Source: Takakia lepidozioides
Lineage: Eukaryota > Streptophyta > Takakiopsida > Takakiales > Takakiaceae
Direction: 5' to 3'
Assembly (NCBI GenBank): GCA_030704615.1
Contig: CM060734.1
Span: 17,362,001-17,426,000 of the forward strand
DNA length: 64,000 nt
A program made the position numbers and the translations under genes. Position 1 is the stretch's first letter. The number at the start of each line of letters is the position of its first letter. The notes beneath the pieces were generated by a model. It searched no databases, was not told the origin of the DNA, and saw only the letters and a program-made list of their open reading frames with translations. This document shows, in pieces, positions 55,612 to 64,000 of the stretch.

Positions 55612-58600
55612 GTGGGGAGCCCTTGTTTCCACCAAAGGAGGAAGAGAAGGAAGTCGTTATACTTCACGAGCACTAGGGACAGGAATAGAGCCAGATATAG
55701 AATGAGGATGGAAAGAGTAGACGAAGAGGAAAAGGAGGAAGAAGAGGGCAAAAAGGAAAGTCTGGCGATGGAAGAGCAGGATTCTGGAGAAGAACAACAG
55801 CCCGCCATACTTCCAAGAACTGGTGAGGAGGAGACTGCATCCGAGGGAGAGACAGACGCCGAAGATGATGTTGATGTTGGCCTCACGAAGAACCAAATAG
55901 TAGAAAAGAGGATGGGGGAGATGCTCCAGAACATGCTCGGCGTAGAGAGCAGTCCGAAGCGCAAAGGGTCTCCGGCGATTGGGGAGTCTTCTGGAGCACC
56001 CAAGAAAAAGGTACAATTGATGTCCAAACCTACTTGGAAGCTCAAACAGAGTGCGGCAACGCACACTGTTTGAGACCCACATTTGTGCTTCATTTTTTAT
56101 GTGAAAATCGGCCACTTTGGGCCTCTCTGTCTGGTTCAATTCACCACTGACTGTAATGTCAATTAGTGTGCGGCAACGCACATAGTTTCAGACCCCACTT
56201 GTGCTTGTCTTTTTGATATGAAAATCGCCTACATACGGCATCTCTCTCTGGTTCAATCCACCCGTATTAAGAAGCACAAACAGTGTGCGGCAACGCCGGC
56301 CGCTTGAGCCCCAACTTTGTGCTTGTTTTTTGATACAACAATCGGCCCCAAAACGGGCATGTTTGTCTGGTTCAATCCTCCACTATTTGGAAGCTCAAAC
56401 AGTGTGCGGCAACGCACACTGTTTGAGCCCCCCTTCTCATTGTTTTTTTTCATATGAAAATCGTGCACACATGGGCCTCTCCGTAAGGTTCATTCCACCC
56501 CCACTTGGAAGCTCAAACAGTGTGCAGCAACGCACACTGTTTGAGCCCCCACTTGACATTATGTTTTCATGTTAAAATCGGCCACAAAGGGCATCTCTGT
56601 CAGGTTCAATCCAAACTTACCTGGCAGCTCAAACAGTGTGCGTCAACGCACACTGTTTTAGCCCCCTTGTTGCCTTGGTTTTTGGTGTGGAAATCGTGCA
56701 CACAGGGCCACTCAGGCACGTTGAATCCACACTTACCTGGAAGCTCAAACAGTGTGCGTCAACGCACACTGTGTTAGCCCCCTTGTTGCCTTGCTTTTTG
56801 GTGTGGAAATCGTGCACACAGGGCCACTCAGGCAGGTTGAATCGACACTTACCTGGAAGCTCAAACAGTGTGCGTCAACGCACACTGTTTGAGCCCCCCT
56901 TCTCATAGTTTGTTTCATGTCCAAATCTGCAATCTTAGGGCATTTGTTTTGCGGTTCAACCACAATTACGTGGCAGCTCAAACAATGTGCGTCAGCGCAC
57001 ACTGTTTGAGCCCCCCATCTCGTTGTTTAATTCATGTAAAAATCGACCACAAATGGCATTTTGGACAGGCTGAATCCACACTTAAGTGGCAGCTCAAACA
57101 GTGTGCGTCAACGCACACTGTTTGAGCCCCCCTTCTCATTGTGTACTTCAGGTAAAAGTCGGCCACATATGGCATCTCTGACAGGCTGAATCCACACTTA
57201 AGTGGCAGCACAAACAGTGTGCGTTGACGCACACTGTTTGAGCCCCCCTTTGCCTTCTTTTTTGGTGTGGAAATCTTGCACAAAGGGCCACTCTGGCATG
57301 TTCAATCCACCCTTTATTGGAAGCTGAAACATTGTGCAGGAACGCACACTATTTCAGCCCCCTTTCTCATTGTTTGTTTCATTTGAAAATCGTGCACATA
57401 GGGGCCTCTCTGTAAGGTTCATTCTACCCATATTGGGAAGCTCAAACTGTGTGCCCCCTTCAGTGCCTTTTTTTTATTTGAAAATCGGCCACTCATAGCC
57501 ACTATGCTAAGTTCAAATTACCCCTTATTGGAAGCTCAGACAGTGTGCGTTGACGCACACTGTTTGAGCCCCCTTTTTTGCTTGTTTTTTTCATGTGAAA
57601 ATCGTGCACACAGGGGCCTCTCTGTAAGGTTCATTCCACCCCTCTTTGGAAGCTCAAACAGTGTGCGGCAACGCACACTGTTTGAACCCCCATTTTGCCT
57701 TGCTTTTTGCCTTGTTTTTCTTGTTCAAAACGGCCACAACTGGCATCTCTGTCAGGCTCAATCCACACTTACGTGGCAGCTCAAACAGTGTGCGTTGATG
57801 CACACTGTTTGAGCCCCCCTTGTCATTGTTTTTTTCATGTGAAAATCGTGCACACATGGGCCTCTCTATAATGTTCATTCCACCCCTCTTTGGAAGCTCA
57901 AACAGTGTGCGTTGACGCACACTGTTTGAGCCCCCCTTGTCATTGTTTTTTTCATTTGGAAATCGTGCACACAGGGGCCACTGTTTGTGCCCCCTTCACT
58001 ACCTGTTTTTTTAATTTAAAAATCGTCAGAATATGGCCACTATGCGATGTTCAAACCACCCCTAATTGGAAACTTAAATGTTTTGGGCCCCATCTCTGCT
58101 TGTTTTTTGATGTGAAATTGGGCGAAACACGGCCAGTATGGATGCTCAAAACACCCATAGTCGGAAGAACGAACAGTGTGTGGCCCCCTCTCTGGATGTT
58201 TTTTTATGTGGAAATGTGCCACATAGGGCCTAATGTCATGTTGACAACACCCCTATTTGGAAGCTCAAGCAGTGTGCAGCAACGCACACTGTCTATTCCC
58301 CACTCTCTGCCTGATTTTAGATTTGAAAATAGACCACTCATGGCCAGTGTGCCATGTTCAAATCACCCATTATTGGAAGCTCAAACAGTGTGCGTAAACA
58401 GTGTGCGGCAACGCACACTGTTTTTGGCCCGCACAATGCTTGTTTTCTCATGTGAAATTGGGCCACATCGGGCCTACCTGCCATGCTCAAAACACCATCT
58501 GTTCTTGCCTCTCTCTTATATTAGTTTGAATGAACAACCGTGTAGGAGAAGATGCAAATGGTGGCGGATGAGAACCCTTCGGGGGAGGGGAAGGAGATCA

Positions 58601-59821
58601 TTATTGATATGGACGATGAGTTTTGTGAAAGCAAAGCCGCTGAGATACTGGGGGGTCAGAAGGTAAACTCTCAGCTTGTGGTGCAAAGTATGCTTGCCCT
58701 GGGTAGGAGGTTGAAGATCCCCCTGTGTAGGTTGGTTTCCATGCTCGTCATTCGTCCACCCCTCATCAATGAGATCTTGAAGTTGGAGGCCGAGTTTGTT
58801 CATGGGTATTTGGATGGATCCGCAGTCTTTTACGTTTCTACAAAGGATTCCAGAGGCAATGAGCTCCTTGTGGATGAGTCAATCGTGGACTCGTGGGATC
58901 CCATTTGGAGACAGGTGAACGAATCCTTCGAACTTCTTCTCTTCAGGAAACCTTCGACCCAGGCATTCTCAAGGAAGATGTTTCACGTATGGGATGGCAA
59001 CCACCGATTGCTTGCATGGATGGCTATCATTGGGAGGCTGCACTCACAGGAGGAAGAGTGGCATTACTCTGTTCGATCGATGGTGCTGGATTGTGACAGG
59101 AACATGATGCGTCTTTTGACGGCAATGAATGATGTGAACAAGTTGGTTTCTCATTCTACATGTTCCAGTTGTGGTTCCGTGGTTCTTTTGTTCCAGTCCT
59201 CTGTTGACGGTTCTTCATTTTCATTCTGACTTTCACATATCATTCTGCAGAAGGACGGAGACATTGCATGTCAAAACGAGTCTGGTTCACACACTGTACA
59301 TGATACAAAGGATCGGGCAGATGCCCTTGACCAACTTCAAGACCATCCTTTCAGCAAAGACGTACAAGAAGTGTGAAAGCTCCAAGACATCAGAAACGCG
59401 GTACTCGTTGACCCGTGAGGCTTTCATGGAGTATATGTACGTGGTGAGATACATCTTCCACCATCTGGCCTTTCGATATTCCTGCTTCCACATGTTTGTT
59501 TCTGTTTGTTTCCCTTGCCCTTGGGTTGATTCAACTCTCGTGCATTCCCTTGCAGCAAGACATTGCAGATGCAGGAGAGCGTGCAAACTGGAATACTACA
59601 GGTCTACCCCTAAGGAGAGAAGGACAGCAAAGGGGGTTGAGAGTCACATCAAGAAAGAGATGACCGCCACAAGAAGGACTATTATGAGTGCTTTTGTTAA
59701 GCAGTTGAGAATTGCCGACCCATCATTCGGATCGCAGTTTCTTCTAGAGGTGAAAAACCATTACAACAAACCAGACAAGCCAAAGATGGCCCAGGAGAAG
59801 TTACACTGTTGCATGTCTTAG
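55612..59821 (+). CDS. ParB/sulfiredoxin-like protein gene, copy B
   Basis: Exon 1 55612-56010 (133 codons, phase 0): KRRKSLYFTSTRDRNRARY near residues 12-30, an acidic middle, and a PKKK end. Exon 2 58546-59141 and exon 3 59251-59443 join in frame (NDV-NK-RTETLHVKT). The core runs GGQKVNSQLVVQSM, IPLCRLVSMLVIRPPL, LEAEFVHGYLDG, then FHVWDGNHRLLAWMAIIG and DVNKRTETLHV. The D-G-N-H-R-L..A element and the following helices resemble the ParB/Srx fold of ParB-like nucleases and DNA-binding proteins. From 59556 the last exon is unclear: one frame gives QDIADAGERANWNTTGLP and stops near 59661, another stays open to 59821. Expected about 430-480 aa, with basic N-terminus fitting a nuclear protein. 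It pairs head-to-head with the MULE-like gene. The ParB assignment is by motif only. Confidence 0.6.
56036..58470. repeat. Tandem array of about 21 units, each with a hairpin, in intron 1 of copy B
   Basis: The period is about 115-120 bp. Each good unit has an inverted repeat GCTCAAACAGTGTGCG with its reverse complement, separated by only two to four bases (core CGTCAACG, CGGCAACG or CGTTGACG), then CCCC. A conserved spacer follows, with a T-rich run, GAAAATCG, GGGCCTCTC or GGGCATCTC, and GGTTCAATCC. Units start near 56038, 56161, 56271, 56391, 56509, 56624, 56741, 56856, 56975, 57090, 57207, 57321, 57438 (truncated), 57531, 57650, 57777, 57893, 57980 (truncated), 58060-58190 (degenerate), 58259 and 58377. 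Central units are the most uniform, the 3' units the most decayed. Exons flank both sides in frame, so the array is intronic. Confidence 0.9.
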
Positions 59822-60317
59822 GAAATGGGCAGTAGTGCTGATAGCCTGTTTTGTCTAAGTCATAAACCAGTGGTTAACAAATCAACACCCTTGATTTATG
59901 CCCTCATAGAAGGAAATGAGCCATAAACACTAGTTGCAGGTGCATTGCTGCATTTTACTTACACGGATACACCTGTGTCAAGCGGTTTCCAGCATAGATA
60001 CCTTCAGGTACAAATCTGGAAATGGTATTCCAGCACCCCATAAGAAACATTCAGAGCATATAGGTCACAATAAGGATATCCAGAATCACTTAATCTTTAC
60101 CATATCATAATCCCAAGGGCTTGGGGGAATGTAATCTGGTTTGACTCTCCATAAAGCCAAGAAATAAAATAAAGCCAAGCATTTTAATAAAGGCTTGGAG
60201 ATGGCTTGATCCTCCATAAAGCCAGAGCCATTTAATAGAGGTCCGATTTGCAATCGGGTTATGAACTCAGGCGCCGTTGATGGGGGTCTTAGAAAAATGT
60301 TCACCTCATCCATTTCC
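59822..60317. other. Spacer between copy B and the right Z repeat
   Basis: About 500 bp with short internal repeats (AATAAAGCCAAG-type, GGCTTTATGGAGGA in both strands) and a small inverted repeat AATCAA/TTGATT near 59880. A 75-codon minus-strand ORF has no recognisable family. Confidence 0.4.
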
Positions 60318-61306
60318 TAGTACATGTATCTCTGTTGTTAACAAGGCAGACCAGTTTGCTGCTTGTTCCTCCATAAAGCCACAACACTTTTCATAAAGGC
60401 CTGAAAATGGTGTACCAGGCTTTGTCAAAAAATTCTACCATGATCAATCTTATAACTAGATAGCTTTATCACTGAAACCACGGGGCATTCACTAGAATGT
60501 TTGTAATCTAGGAAGCATTGCATAAGACCTTCTTCATAAGCTAAACCATAACCAAAAGATGAGGTCAAAGTTTAAATCGTATCCCCCATTGAAGCAATTT
60601 CTGAAGCGGCGGTGTGCAGCGACAGTAGATCGCAGCCCACTCATCCATTCTGCTCAGTCCACATCACCTGCAAGCTCTGTAAATCACATCAAGTGAAGTC
60701 CCTCACCTGCGCCCGTCCCAAAAACAAACACAAAACATGTTTTGTGCGTTGGTGAGGATGTGCAAGGTGAGTCGCAGGACTTCACAGTTGCTATCCATGT
60801 CAGAGGTGAGCTACAAAGCAGGCAAAGAGATCAATTGGACAAGCATAAGCATAAACAACCAAAATTTTTCAAAGTTAGTGGAACTAGTAGATTTTGCAGT
60901 ATAACATCCAAGATCTGGCATATGACAAAGCAAAACGCAGTAGCTTTGCTGCAGGGGAGAGAAAACAAGCCTCACAAATCAGTTATGGCGCCACTGCAGC
61001 ATAAGTGCACAATGAAAGATATATCCGGAAAGCATAGCAGCGGCTCGGCTGCCAGCATGTGGAGTGAAGACACCAGCAGGGGAACTCCTCATTCAGCCGC
61101 ACCTACGACTCCCAAGGAGATCAACAACGCGGGACTGTGCGGCAATTCAAGCCGCCATCGCACAGCTCCAGGAACATCACAAGCCCAGGTGTCGGGCTGT
61201 TTAGGTTTAGAGAGGTGAACCAAAATCGTTTCCCCACGATTTTTCATCCGGTCTGGATGGAAAATCGGCTCAGCTGATGGGTCATTTTGCAGTTTTTCAT
61301 CCATAA
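60318..61306 (-). repeat. Z repeat, right copy (inverted)
   Basis: Reverse-complement match to 47066-48053 along its length, both ends sharp: inner end at AGTACATGTATCTC, outer end at TTTTTCATCCATAA. Outside it the G-run and the CATGAG direct repeat begin at once. Confidence 0.85.
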
Positions 61307-61410
61307 GGGGGGGCTGCTATTTTATGAGCGGCATGAGCATGAGCGGAAAAAAAAAAAGCATGAGCGGGCCGAATTGTGTCCACGGAAATAGGGTTATGTG
61401 GACTCGTCAT
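61307..61410. repeat. CATGAG-rich direct repeat, left copy
   Basis: It begins GGGGGGCTGCTATTT and has CATGAGC repeats, an A-run, a further CATGAGC, then GGAAATAGGGTT. A diverged direct copy is at 61966-62100, and the two bracket the ORF 61498-61995. Confidence 0.6.
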
Positions 61411-61497
61411 AGCAATGAAATGCAACATTTTATTGCAAATTTGGTGGCAAGCCACGTCTATACAAGTGTGTCCTAACTGTCATAGCAGGAATGGGAA

Positions 61498-61995
61498 CTA
61501 CTCTCTTACACCTTCCGAGGAACTTGGCCCTCCTTCTTCCTCATCCCCCTCATCCCCCCCATCCTCCGAGCTCTGTGATGCATCGGTTGCAGTATGCCTC
61601 TCAAAAATGCCGTCCTCTCCTTGGGGGACTGTCCACCTCACCTCCTGGGAATCTTCTGCCTCTTCTCCCCCACTTTCCTCAGCAGAATCCAACACAAATC
61701 TACGAGCCCGACGGGCTCTAATAGCTGCTGCCTCCTCCCTCATCTTCATTTTCTTGAGGCTTGCCTCGTCTAAAATCTGCTGTACACGACTAGGTTCGGA
61801 ACACCTCCTAATGGACACCGAAGCAAGCCGGGCAGCATAAGTAGGAAGGATGTAGTCCCTTTCTGGACTAGGCATGAAATCCCCCCTGGCAAAAAAAGGC
61901 ACGTTCCTCCTGCCCATGAACTCCGGTGTAGACGTCCTTCCTGCCGTACTTGGCATCCTACAGTAAGAACAGGGGGCTGCTATTTCATGAGCCAT
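61498..61995 (-). CDS. Hypothetical protein, acidic C-terminus
   Basis: A 165-codon ORF; the real start may be Met14 (61956), or an acceptor TACTGTAG just before it if this is an inner exon. It has GRRNVPFFARGDFMPSPERD, a basic helical stretch KKMKMREEAAAIRARRARRF (about residues 82-101), WTVPQGEDGIFERH, then an Asp/Glu/Ser-rich tail. I recognise no family. The style (basic helix, acidic low-complexity tail) fits a nuclear protein. It lies just outside the right Z repeat, between diverged CATGAG-rich direct repeats. Confidence 0.45.
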   Translation of the reverse strand: MAHEIAAPCSYCRMPSTAGRTSTPEFMGRRNVPFFARGDFMPSPERDYILPTYAARLASVSIRRCSEPSRVQQILDEASLKKMKMREEAAAIRARRARRFVLDSAEESGGEEAEDSQEVRWTVPQGEDGIFERHTATDASQSSEDGGDEGDEEEGGPSSSEGVRE

Positions 61996-62100
61996 GAGCC
62001 ATGAGCCATGAGCAGAGTCGTAAGTGTCGAAAAAAACATGAGCAGGACTATTTTCCGGAAATGAGTGTCTGCGGGAATAGGGTTTAGGGTGTCACGGTCA
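61966..62100. repeat. CATGAG-rich direct repeat, right copy
   Basis: GGGGGCTGCTATTTCATGAG with a GCCATGA tandem, an A-run, ACATGAGCAGG, GGGAATAGGGTTTAGGGTG: the same order of elements as 61307-61410. The stretch from 62101 to 62427 shows nothing further. Confidence 0.6.
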
Positions 62101-62427
62101 TAGGGGGAGAAGGACCTCCCGATGAAGGAGGTTCGGCAATGTTTTTTAGAATTACATAATGAAAGGCAATGTTTCGCCAATGGTAGGGTGCTACTGCTCT
62201 GGACAATGGGGGCCCATTTCAGCCTACCAGCCACTTGCAAAATCCACCCACACTCCCAATCGCAAACGAAATGAGGAATGATGCATTATGGGAACGATAG
62301 ATACAGAATAGAACAAAAAGATCAGACACAATGGGGTTTTTATTGATCCACATGAATTGCATATGAAGCACGTCTACTGTGCTGATTGTGCAAACAAATC
62401 TTTAGCCCTGTGCCTTCTGAATACAAG

Positions 62428-63141
62428 TCATGTTGTCAATGGGACTTCGACTGCTCTGAGAACAAGCTCATGAGTCATCGGGCTCCTCCAGGTAAACTGG
62501 ATTGCAGCTGTTGTACCGCCCCTGTTGATGTTCACCACAATGTCCTGCCCTTCAATCATACCACCATCGAATATGGAAAGCTTCACGTTTTCGTCGTCCA
62601 CACCAATGCGAATGTCCTCATACAATGGAGAAGATGAGCGCACTCCTTCAGGAGTATAAGTCTCTCCGATGGAGTCCACCCACGTCCACTGGCAGCAGTT
62701 CCACCGCAACAGCATAGCAGTGCGCATTCTTCTGCATGGGTGCCCGTCGTAGCTGGGAAAATCGGAATCAAGGATGCGCAGGAGCCACGGACTCCTCAGA
62801 CCAAGATCGTCACCCCGCTCAAAGGCGTACTGGCCTGGGAGATACTCAAAAGCGGACAATGTTTCCACATTCGAACCAGTATCTTCTGTGTAATATGTGT
62901 ACCAAATAATGATGTCTCCCGATGTGGCCGAATACATTGCATAATCGATGCCTCCATAAGGGCAGTCATCCCGGTTCCGGAAGCACGACAGCCTTGCAAA
63001 GGAGGACCTGAGGACGTCTTTGATGCCGATGACAATGACCTTGCGGACAGCAACGAAGCCCTTAGATTTTCGAAATGATGAGAAGCGGAAGAGCAGTGCG
63101 GGCTCCAATAATGGAGCATCTGGGTCACAAGTACCCACCAA
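62428..63141 (-). CDS. Uncharacterised protein family, member 1
   Basis: Open frame of about 237 codons without an ATG at the left end. A CAAG acceptor just before SCFRNRDDCPYGG suggests that at least one exon starts there. Conserved blocks: NRDDCPYGGIDYAMYS, GDIIIWYTYYTEDTG, EYLPGQYAFERGD, LRWNCCQWTW, and FDGGMIEGQDIVVN. A paralog in opposite orientation starts at 63546 and shares each block. Several Cys and Trp are invariant between the two. I recognise no known domain and see no signal peptide or membrane segment in the conserved part. Confidence 0.5.
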   Translation of the reverse strand: MVGTCDPDAPLLEPALLFRFSSFRKSKGFVAVRKVIVIGIKDVLRSSFARLSCFRNRDDCPYGGIDYAMYSATSGDIIIWYTYYTEDTGSNVETLSAFEYLPGQYAFERGDDLGLRSPWLLRILDSDFPSYDGHPCRRMRTAMLLRWNCCQWTWVDSIGETYTPEGVRSSSPLYEDIRIGVDDENVKLSIFDGGMIEGQDIVVNINRGGTTAAIQFTWRSPMTHELVLRAVEVPLTT

Positions 63142-63545
63142 TCATCGTGTAACGTGTTCATCACGCCAGCGGTGGATGAACCGATACGTCTTTCTCATCC
63201 AGGGGGTATAGTTTGAAATCTGCCACCGAAGTCCATCCCCCGGATGGAAATTCGGCGCCGCATTTACATTGAAGGGGGGATGGACTTCGTCGTCTCGAGT
63301 TGCTATAGGCCCACCTGGCACTTACTGCCCATAGTTTGCATGGCACGGAAGGAAACTGAAACGGCTACATTCATGGATGAGCCAATCTTCATCCGTGCAG
63401 GTTCCTGTTGGGGGGAAATTTAAATGTGCCCTGGAGTGTTTGTGAGGAATTGCAGCGTTTGCTTGAATTTCTTCCAGCCACCGCACTGCTGCCTCCTCCA
63501 TCCGGGAGTTGCTGTCATTGAGCGTACTTCGCTATTTTTTTTCAG
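63142..63545. other. Spacer between two divergent paralogs
   Basis: About 400 bp between the two family members, containing parts of upstream exons or promoters. A GGATGGACTTC/GAAGTCCATCC inverted repeat lies near 63228-63288. A strong pyrimidine tract with CAG ends at 63541-63545 before member 2. Confidence 0.4.
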
Positions 63546-64000
63546 GGATGCCGTGCCGCCGAAATCCTGCTGACTGCCCTTATCATGGCCACGATTATGC
63601 TATGTTCAAACCAGAATCAGGAGACATCATTGTCTGGCTCTCTGTTTTCACAGACGCTTCTGGAATCAAGCGGGAGTCTTTGCGCGCAATGGAGTATCTG
63701 GAGGGCTATTACTGCTTTGAGCGAGGTGAGGGCGAGGGTCAATGGGATGCCGGACAGATCATGCACGGCCTCACTTTGGCACTGGAACTGCTGCCAGTGG
63801 ACCAGGGAGGACGGCACCGGGGAAAACTATATTCGTGGAGTTCACTCCGCTTTTCCAGTGTATGGAGACATTCGGCTGAGTTGCGAAGACGAATTGCACG
63901 GGCACAGGAGGCCCACAGTGACCTTGTCAATGTATGATGGTGGTATGATTGATGGGCATGACATTGTCGTCAGCTCCACCAAGGGCACCAGATCGACCAC
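63546..64000 (+). pseudogene. Uncharacterised protein family, member 2 (partial, frameshifted)
   Basis: It starts after a TTTTTTTTCAG acceptor: RRNPADCPYHGHDYAM, GDIIVWLSVFTDASG, EYLEGYYCFERGEGEG. The similarity to member 1 then moves to another frame near 63760 (HWNCCQWTRED, YGDIRLSCEDE, MYDGGMIDGHDIVV) and runs off the right edge. About 20 codons present in member 1 are missing at the frame change. So it carries a small deletion with a frameshift, or an undetected intron; I favour decay. Confidence 0.5.

Noticed and set aside
56036-58470. Possible CRISPR array
   Set aside because: Regular palindromic repeats look CRISPR-like, but the spacers are themselves repeats of one another, the period is about 118 bp, and the array is an intron of a eukaryotic gene.

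Overview
The window is nuclear DNA of a streptophyte (land plant or charophycean green alga). It holds a plant-type DEAD-box RNA helicase with ten exons and GT-AG introns, a plant GH3 beta-xylosidase relic, an F-box/kelch relic, plant-type DNA transposons, LINEs, a SINE and an LTR element. Intron size and repeat load suggest a large genome. A charophyte such as Chara is possible, but the sequence alone does not prove a species.

Layout. 1-4.6 kb: a gene encoding a ParB/sulfiredoxin-like protein (minus strand, runs off the left edge) stands head-to-head with a MULE-like transposase gene (plus strand) that is broken by a LINE fragment. 4.6-19.0 kb: a palindromic block built from a 1.87-kb module (Y) and a 1.06-kb module (X) in both orientations. 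19.0-32.3 kb: broken genes, namely a Harbinger transposase, F-box/kelch, beta-xylosidase, a trihelix (Myb/SANT-like) gene, proteasome RPN2, and glucosidase II beta with its two halves in opposite orientation. 33.4-43.0 kb: the only clearly intact cellular gene, a DBP2/RH20-like helicase of 539 aa. 44.2 kb: a tRNA-derived SINE with an 11-bp target duplication. 47.1-61.3 kb: about 1-kb inverted repeats (Z) bracket a gag-only LTR element, a second MULE-like transposase (minus) and a second ParB-like gene (plus), again head-to-head. 61.3-64 kb: three hypothetical genes, two of them divergent paralogs.

Main result. The divergent pair (ParB-like gene plus MULE-like transposase gene) occurs twice, in opposite orientation, at the two ends of the window. 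Both ParB-like copies have their first intron at the same position and phase. In both, that intron carries a periodic array of short palindromes centred on CGTYAACG or a close variant. In copy B this has grown into about 21 units of roughly 118 bp, many with near-perfect 36-bp inverted repeats. I infer a two-gene DNA transposon whose accessory DNA-binding protein may recognise parS-like sites in its own intron. The paralogy, head-to-head order, intron position and arrays are read from the sequence. The function is inference.

Most other loci are decayed. The gag ORF keeps one frame for about 940 codons yet has ten stops, all TAG or TGA and none TAA. This is what C-to-T decay at CAG (CHG) and CGA (CG) codons would leave.
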